Below, piece after piece: positions 58,901-64,000 of a stretch of 64,000 bases of DNA. The stretch's first letter is position 1, and every line of letters starts with the position of its first letter. The notes below the pieces were generated by a model. It was not told where the DNA came from, did not search any database, and saw only the letters and a list, made by a program, of their open reading frames with translations. Made by a program: the position numbers and the translations under genes. The DNA comes from Trichuris trichiura (lineage: Eukaryota; Nematoda; Enoplea; Trichinellida; Trichuridae): assembly GCA_037903355.1 (NCBI GenBank), contig JBAJFE010000026.1, positions 3,720,001 through 3,784,000 on the forward strand. Reading direction: 5' to 3'.

Positions 58901-61900
58901 AGCAGCACAAGGGCTCAAGCAAGAACAATTACGTTTTTTCCCTTGTTTCTACTTGGCATAAGTAAAGTGTTGTGCCTTGCAACAGCGTAGCAAGTCCAAC
59001 CGAAGATCGCACTCAGTTACCTTCATAGCCGCGTCAAAACGGCCGTAAGAATGAATAGAGAATAACGGAACCAGCCGCGGCGAGTTGGTGTTAAGAAGTT
59101 CGCCACGGCGACTTGGCGGTGAGTTGTCCTGACGGTGAATTGTCCCGGCAGTGAGTTGGCTTTGGCAAATTGTCCATGACCGTTCTGTGCAGGTGCATGC
59201 TTTAGAAATGGTTTCACAGGCTTTCATCAGCTTGACAACCTCCTGATAAGTAACCAGTTTTCGAGCGAACCGGTAGCAAGTATTTGCTTGGTTCAATCAT
59301 AAAGTAGTGTTAATTAAAAAGCGGCTCTTCGCGTGCTAAACTGAAAACCACGTGTTCAGGCGCTATCCAGCACGCTAATCCAGGTTTCCTTCTGCAATTT
59401 CACCTACTACTAGTTCGCTCGTCCAGTTTGTTGCGTCAAAACTGTGATTTTCAAGAGAGCGTTTATATGATCTTAAGGGTTACTGGAAGCAAAGCGGGTG
59501 GTGAGGGAGAGTGGAAGGTCGAGGGCTGCGCTAGTGCTGGATGCTTCTGCGGTCTGGTGTGCGTTACAGTCAAAAGGCAGTGGCAGCTTGTTGCAATGGC
59601 AAATATGCAGGGCTTCCTTAATTCTTCGTAGTCGTAGGTTATTTTCATAACATAATACTTTTGGTTGGAGCAGTTTACTGCAATGGCAAATAAGCCGCTC
59701 CAACCAAAAGTATTATGTTATGAAAATAACCTACGACTACGAAGAATCAAGGAAGCCCTGTATATAAGGCACAATGCGACATACAACCGCAATCAGGGAG
59801 CGGACATAAGTGAACTATGGACCAATGTTGTGACACGATACAAGTGCTGCTCTCTAGATGGATAAGGTACAAAGCAACTGGAACAGACTATCAACACACA
59901 CGAAACAAATGGATAAAAAATACATAGCACATGGGACAATCAAAAAAGAAACGAATTACAAGTATGGATCACAGTTGGAAACCGGATACAAAGACACCAG
60001 AATGAACAAGGAAAAAAAGAAAAAATATATCTTAAAACAAGTGAACAAGCACACAAAAAAGTTATACGGAAAGACAGTAGAAGACAGCTGACAGACACGA
60101 AGAAAACCATCAGCAGAAGACTTTAAAAACATTCGCTTTAAACCCTTAGTGACGATAGCAGGCTGCATTTGCACTCACAAATCATATCTATTCTTTTAGA
60201 CCGCTGAAGACGGGTCATGATCGACCCGAAAGCTCCGGAGTAAATAAAAACTTTTTAAACGGGACCCACATTTTGTATAGAAAGAGAACAGCAGTAAAAG
60301 GTTTTTTACCTACAAGCGCATTAATGAAAAAAAAGATTCTCTCTTAATACTCAGAAAAGGGGGTGAAAAAGTATACTAATTTGAGAAAATAAGGAACTTC
60401 ATTGTGTTTAAAACTACAAAATACGGAAGACTGTGTGTCTTTTAACAGGCTTTGGTTGTTTCACAGTTGATCGTCAGTTCACGGCTTTCGCCTGTTTGTT
60501 GTATCTGTAAGTAAACTTCAGAATGCCTTACCAGAGAATGGATGGCAAATTGCTAGAAAAAATATAGAACAACACTATTAAATTGTTCTGCATTTTCTCT
60601 AACAATTTACTTATCCATTCGCTGGTCAGGCATTTTGAAGTTTATTTATAGATACATCAAACAGGCAAAGCCATAAGTCGAAGATCAACCATGACTACAA
60701 AATACGATTGATTTAAACATTCTGACGCAATGGTAGCAATACTCTTTGATCCACTGGCTAACAGTACGTCTAATTAGCTGCATAAAAAGCTGAACGTTTG
60801 AATAACATGCTGATACTCTTTAGGTCATAAGAAGTTGAATTCAATCATTTTGCGTCTGCTTAGATTGCAAAATAACGTGAATGCCAGGAATGCTGACTGT
60901 AAATGTTTTTGTACGTATCATCAACTACTTTTGTTTACGCAGCTGTAAGAAAAGCGTTGCGGATTCCAGAGCAGACGACAACTGGGAAGATTTTAACGCT
61001 CTGAAAAAACTGTACGAAGACAATCTGCTTCTTTCTGCTGAGCTCGACGGCAAACTATCTAAGAAAAACGAGGAATTGTGCGTAGCTGCTAACCGACTAG
61101 AAACTGCAGAGAAGGAAAGAGCGAACTTCATAAGCGAAGTTAATGAAACTAAAAATAGGTAAGTATTTTCTCACCGCAGTAAAGGGCTGACGCAATAACT
61201 CACGTCTTAGGCCCATAGTGTTTTACTGTACTAGCAAGTACTGTTCGTATGAAACCTTTTAGTTGCAAAGAAAGAAACTGCGTTTGTATTAATTGAAAAC
61301 TTAAGTCAAGCTGAAACATGAGCTAGGTATAAGCCTTTCCTCTAGATTTTGTTACCAAGAAGAAAAGGTACAGATATAAGCTTTGTTTCCTTTTCCTGAA
61401 TATTGGATGTTTCTAACTGGATTGGGTATTTCCATATTGGTCGTCAGTCACGGCTTTTTCACATTGTCGTAGACTTAATTTTTCTTTTTCTTTTTCTTCT
61501 TGCTAACGGGTGGGTTATTCAGAGTAAAAATTTTTGCGGCTTTGCAACCTGTTCTTTTAATTAACGTTTTTTTAAACATCAATTCGCGGAGCTTTCGGGC
61601 CTCACCGGGTCCCGTCATCAGCGCTATGTGCGCCGCCCGCCGTTGTCGTAGACTTCCTTGACACCGCTAATGACAGAACAAGAGCAGTTCTCTCTAACTT
61701 TATGTTTTACTTTCTCGAAGAAATTGCTCATCCATACCCTGGAAGGTTATTTTGCAGTTTATAATTGGAGACTTCTACGACAAAGGGAGAAAGCTGAGAC
61801 TGACGGTCTTTGTGTTCTTTTTTAAAACTTTAAAGTTTTCGTTTTTTGTATGAGTTGCCTACTTATTTTCATAGTGAACAAGCGCTGTAGTCAAAATGTT

Positions 61901-64000
61901 ACTTCCTAGTCACCATATCTGTGAACGCTTCTTAACAGAAACGAGAGCACTGGCTATGTGCTTGCTCTCTTACCGAAACTATATTGACTTTTTATCAAGC
62001 AAACTATGCTCAGATTTATCACAAGTAGATGTTTTCTTAACTGGAACGCTCAAAATTAGACATGTTTTGGATTCAGGAAGTTACGCATTTCTGAATACTG
62101 TAGATACTTTGTGCAGTGCACTGAGGGCGTACTGACGTATGTTCAGACCCACGTCGAAACGCGATACTCGTTCGTTTCAAATAAACTTTGGTCACGCAGG
62201 AATTTTATAAAATACTTTTATTAATTCCATAGTTCTAAAACCTAACTTCTCGCAATGTGTACGCGAATCTTCGGCTGTGAATTACGTGCTGAGCTGATCC
62301 AATTCTTATGTAAAAGTTTCTTTCTTCAGACCTTTCAGGGCCGCTCATACTTTATTTCCAAGAAATAGAAGCGACAGTAAGGAAAATATAAGACGCAGTG
62401 GAAAATTCTGAGATGGACAGGATACTGTTTTTTGAAATAAACACTTTCAAAAACAGGATTCTGTCTGTCGCAGAACCTTCCACTCCATGAAAGTTTACGG
62501 TCCCGTAAAGAAATGTTATGTGTTCAACAAGGCGCAGTGGCCTGTAGCTATCTTTATGATTTGACAATGCATGTAGGGAATTTTCTTGTTCGTTGACAGC
62601 GTGAAACCTGTAGTGGGTGCGCTCACGGTTCGATCATCACATCTGCTCTTGAAACCGTTTAATTTCGCTTAAAGACGCATTTATAAACGTTGTCCACAAC
62701 AGATGGTCGACATAATGAGCGGTCTTTTCCCGTGGGGGAGACGCGTTATCTCTTCTTCTATAATCAAAAATCGCGTGCGTCTAATCAGTTCGCGGAGGAA
62801 AGGAAAAAATTTTTGATCGCGGGTCGCTACGAACGTTTTAAATACTGTAAGCATCCTTTCTCACTATTTTCGCAGGAAAACACTTGTTTTAATAAAAACG
62901 ATTGCTACAAACAGGCAAAGTGAAAAAAGTCACGCTTGTCTTGCCATTATGATGCAGTTTGTTTTTTGAAAAAAATCATCGCGCTTGTTAAACATAGATT
63001 AACTTGTAATCCTGGGATACTTCAATTTTTTCGAGATAATTCTGAAACTCGTAGATACAAATGTGAAAAATATTTTTGTGTGAACACGCTCGCTTAAGGC
63101 TAAAAGATACGACTCTTACCTGACAACAGAGTGAGCAGCGGTTTAAGGTTGTTTATATTTACTCGTTGTTTATGCTTTAGATGCAGAGAACTCGAAGAAC
63201 AGCTACGCTCATCAAAAGCTGATCTTGAAAGACACCGAAATCATCTGGAAAAGGCTGCAGAAAGTGTTCGATCGCTTGAGAGATGTTGCACGGAGGCTGA
63301 GAACCGCTGTAAAGAATTGAAGAATGAATTGGATCAGAAAACTGCTGAAGTCTTTAGCTTACAAGACAACATTCGTGATTTACAACAGCAGCTTGGCTCA
63401 GCACGCAAAATAGGTGAAGAAGCTGAGCAGAGGTAAAGCTAGAAGGTTATTGCACCTTGCTTTACTGGACGCTTTGTTAACAAGCATGACATGAGTTACT
63501 GGCATTTCGAAATTAAACGTCCCACATTTATTACAGAAACGACGAGCCTGAAGCGATGGTGCGTACAATTAAGTATACAATGGCGCATGATGACGGAATG
63601 CAGGCAAACATTCCACAGAATAGCGAACGCCCAATGAGTTATGCTGACATGGAGCGCCATTGCGAAAGTCTGAACATGCTACTACACGAAAAAGATGCTG
63701 AAGTTAAAGAGTTGCAGCATAGAGTGAGACTGCTGCAGCAGGAAATGTGTTCAGACCATCCAGAAAATGACAGTATGCAGCAGAGGTAATATTGAATTTC
63801 TTTAACTCGCGTAAGTATTAAACTATACACCAGCGTTTATACCATGAAAGATGACACGACTTTTAAAAAGATTATCTGTAGGTCCAGCGAACTTGAAGCA
63901 CAGCTAGAATCTGCTAAAAACGAGATCGGTCGCCTCACAGCTGATCATGAGGCTTCTAAGGAATACGATGCAGCGGTTAAACGTTGTGATGAAATGGGAC
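45021..64000 (+). CDS. TDP-43-N-like domain plus long coiled coil, 3-prime partial
   Basis: Exons 45021-45171, 46901-46974, 47028-47152, 47287-47372, 52253-52327, 56199-56324, 57038-57229, 57300-57518, 60943-61158, 63181-63432, 63537-63785 and 63882 to the edge. About 625 residues lie in the window and the gene continues. The first two exons match the N-terminal oligomerisation domain of TDP-43 (PLESDGTLALSTLQSQLP, GLWYN, PPDDGWRDKVHYVSF). After a linker, heptad-rich segments such as QSLEILLSAKESQLQAEA, NNELDKQIKEKNAHIQNLTK and RELEEQLRSSKADLERH indicate a long coiled coil. No RNA-recognition motif is seen. The join between 47152 and 47287 uses a non-optimal donor (GAA then GTAGCT), so the link between the two halves is the weakest point; they could be two genes. 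Introns of 2-5 kb hold Tigger, Mariner, hAT and foldback elements. Function is not known to me; self-association through both regions is an inference. Confidence 0.75.
45716..46178. mobile_element. hAT-like non-autonomous element
   Basis: It begins CAGTGTTTCTCAGGGG and ends with the complement of CAGTGGTTCTCACGG, as hAT elements do. The flanking 8-mers (CACCATCC and CACTACCC) agree at six positions, a plausible decayed 8-base target duplication. It lies in an intron of the large gene and shares its right end with the fragment at 20168. Confidence 0.75.
47638..47862. repeat. Near-perfect foldback element
   Basis: Arms of about 80 bases (including GGTTGTAAGGTCTTCTACGG and TTTATTTTGTCTGTGCTGG) mirror each other around ACGGCTCATCCATCCGTTGG. 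The left end has an unpaired extension, GATACTTCGTAACGG, like a family tail. TTGTTACA occurs on both sides (47630-47637 and 47863-47870). It lies in an intron. Confidence 0.82.
48170..48210 (-). repeat. Degenerate hammerhead-core fragment
   Basis: GAAGCTTTCGGGACGC then GTCCC keep the GAAA and stem II half of the core with GGGAC/GTCCC pairing. The CTGANGA part is replaced by CTCGCGA. A relic. Confidence 0.35.
49723..49848. repeat. Foldback element with one-sided tail
   Basis: The hairpin GGTTTCTTTTACGGAAT...CCGTTGAAAAA closes on its complement. Only the right side continues into a tail, TGAAAATCCCAGGTCCCGTA and CCAAGAAGTTGCA. The target duplication AAAGGTATCCCTATT (15 bases) is exact at 49708-49722 and 49849-49863. 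This asymmetric hairpin-plus-tail form is clearest here. Confidence 0.9.
50374..51549 (-). mobile_element. Tigger (pogo family) element
   Basis: Ends CAGTCAGCCCTCGTTATCC and, on the other strand, CAGTCGGCCCTCGTTATCCG are typical Tigger termini, flanked by TA. It is inserted in an intron of the large gene. Confidence 0.88.
50770..51440 (-). pseudogene. Tigger transposase C-terminal remnant
   Basis: The minus-strand frame 51440-51051 reads WGDAVSECEELGAIDEE and FTNEELEELIES, matching the acidic C-terminal part of pogo/jerky-type transposases. A second frame follows after a break. The DNA-binding and DDE parts are missing. Confidence 0.75.
54329..55625 (+). mobile_element. Mariner element, second copy
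   Basis: Bounded by TA, with inverted ends GATGTTCGGTAGGTTCC and its near complement before CGAACAGCCCTCG. It is roughly 85-90% similar to the copy at 34584-36127 by eye, but without the foldback insertion. It lies in an intron of the large gene. Confidence 0.88.
54530..55540 (+). pseudogene. Mariner transposase, decayed
   Basis: Fragments in several frames match the first copy: FLSKLGWLLRRIIQSLQQV, then RRIARMTGISFHSAF, then YYITVLRKFKTALARK and RHDKAAAYSSETVRTVL. Stops break it, including one replacing Trp in the first catalytic motif region (GATGAAATGTAG). Confidence 0.85.
56579..56616 (-). ncRNA. Hammerhead-ribozyme-like core
   Basis: CTGAAGA, C, GGGTC pairing with GACCC across a 6-base loop, GAAAGCTCCGG when read on the minus strand. 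Confidence 0.55.
56681..56718 (+). ncRNA. Hammerhead-ribozyme-like core
   Basis: Plus-strand twin of the core in the opposite arm. In a transcript through the whole hairpin, CCCCGGAGCTT of the first arm could pair with GAAAGCTCCGGGG to form stem III, which would place a CUU at the cleavage position. CUU is not a favoured triplet. Confidence 0.55.
56851..56889 (-). ncRNA. Degenerate hammerhead-like core
   Basis: CTGAAAA, T, AGGAC pairing with GTCCT, GAAAGCTTC. The stem II sequence differs from other copies yet pairs perfectly. The core G8 is replaced by A, so it is probably inactive. Confidence 0.4.
58535..59200. repeat. Foldback element with minisatellite ends
   Basis: Outer parts contain a tandem unit of about 16 bases (GGCGGTGAGTTGTCC-like at 59110-59165, complement at 58590-58650). 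Inner arms, about 58660-58761 and 58968-59075, are complementary (CGTTTTGACGCAGCC, CTGCGCTGTTAC and complements). It lies in an intron; no coding potential. Confidence 0.7.
59611..59830. mobile_element. Inverted Penelope-like 3-prime end
   Basis: A palindrome of about 150 bases (59611-59762) is centred near 59685. On the plus strand it reads into RLRRIKEALYIRHNATYNRN then QGADISELW, a motif typical of the very C-terminus of Penelope-like proteins. The left arm encodes the same start on the minus strand. It is therefore an inverted pair of element ends, with only one extending to the last codons. Confidence 0.65.
60201..60238 (+). ncRNA. Hammerhead-ribozyme-like core
   Basis: CTGAAGA, C, GGGTC pairing with GACCC, GAAAGCTCCGGAG, then AAACGGGACC a little downstream. 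It is a single copy without an opposite arm. Confidence 0.5.
60426..60693. repeat. Foldback element, same family as 35530-35764
   Basis: Arms with GCCTGTTTGTTGTATCTG, TAAACTTC and a central pair around AATGGATGGCAAATTG. The target duplication ACTACAAAATACG (13 bases, exact) is at 60413-60425 and 60694-60706. It shares its arm sequence with the element that split the Mariner copy. No hammerhead-like core. Confidence 0.9.
61430..61800. repeat. Foldback-family fragment with hammerhead-like core
   Basis: GGTCGTCAGTCACGGCTTTT at 61440 and TTGTCGTAGACTT at 61470 and 61650 belong to the same repeat pool. A core lies at 61586-61623. The structure is scrambled and no full hairpin is present. Confidence 0.55.
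61586..61623 (-). ncRNA. Hammerhead-ribozyme-like core
   Basis: CTGATGA, C, GGGaCC against GGcCC in stem II, GAAAGCTCCGCG on the minus strand. Confidence 0.45.
62396..62520. repeat. Small foldback with family tail
   Basis: Arms 62396-62440 and 62448-62491 are imperfect complements (GCAGTGGAAAATTCTG and CTGTTTTTTGAAA). The right side runs on into ATGAAAGTTTACGGTCCCGT, the tail seen in the hammerhead-bearing elements. Confidence 0.65.

Noticed and set aside
9163..61623. Interpreting the repeated CCGCTGAAGAC/GACCCGAAAGC word as a protein-binding palindrome
   Set aside because: The changing but still pairing stem and the fully variable seventh position fit an RNA core better than a fixed DNA site.
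1..64000. CRISPR arrays, operons, bacterial promoters or rRNA/tRNA genes
   Set aside because: Spliced genes and animal transposons show a eukaryotic nuclear sequence; I saw no tRNA cloverleaf, rRNA stretch or spaced-repeat array.

Overview
This window looks like genomic DNA from an invertebrate animal. It has spliced protein genes, two very different intron classes, and a dense mix of animal-type transposons. Many introns are only 39-60 bases and end in a T-rich stretch plus CAG or TAG. That habit, together with Mariner, Tigger, hAT, Gypsy and Penelope-like elements, would fit a nematode, but this is a low-confidence guess because no marker gene is present.

Layout. A complete ten-exon minus-strand gene for an SLC35F5-type membrane transporter lies at 6053-7914. 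A small unrecognised basic protein gene is at about 14415-15015 (plus). A complete five-exon mitochondrial Obg-type GTPase (MTG2/GTPBP5) is at 16223-19110 (plus). A compact three-exon cytochrome b5-domain gene is at 22361-22819 (minus); it resembles the N-terminal part of CYB5R4 without the reductase. The right third (about 45000 to the right edge, plus) is one large gene. Its first recognisable exons encode a fold matching the N-terminal domain of TDP-43, and they are followed by at least eight coiled-coil exons; the gene runs off the window.

The rest is mostly repeats: two Mariner copies (one broken by a foldback insertion), an internally deleted Gypsy LTR element nested inside a foldback element, a Tigger element, hAT-like non-autonomous elements, and decayed Penelope-like (PLE) coding remnants.

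The most unusual feature is a family of short inverted-repeat (hairpin) elements. Many carry a roughly 38-base core that reads as a hammerhead-ribozyme catalytic strand: CTGANGA, then a covarying stem II, then GAAA. Position 7 of the core occurs as A, T, C and G in different copies, and stem II keeps pairing while its sequence changes. Several hairpins carry a one-sided tail and sit between 13-15 base target duplications. This is what non-autonomous Penelope-like retroelements would look like, and PLE protein remnants are present in the same window. Large parts of 1-5 kb, 8-14 kb, 23-29 kb and 36-44 kb hold nothing I can identify as a gene.
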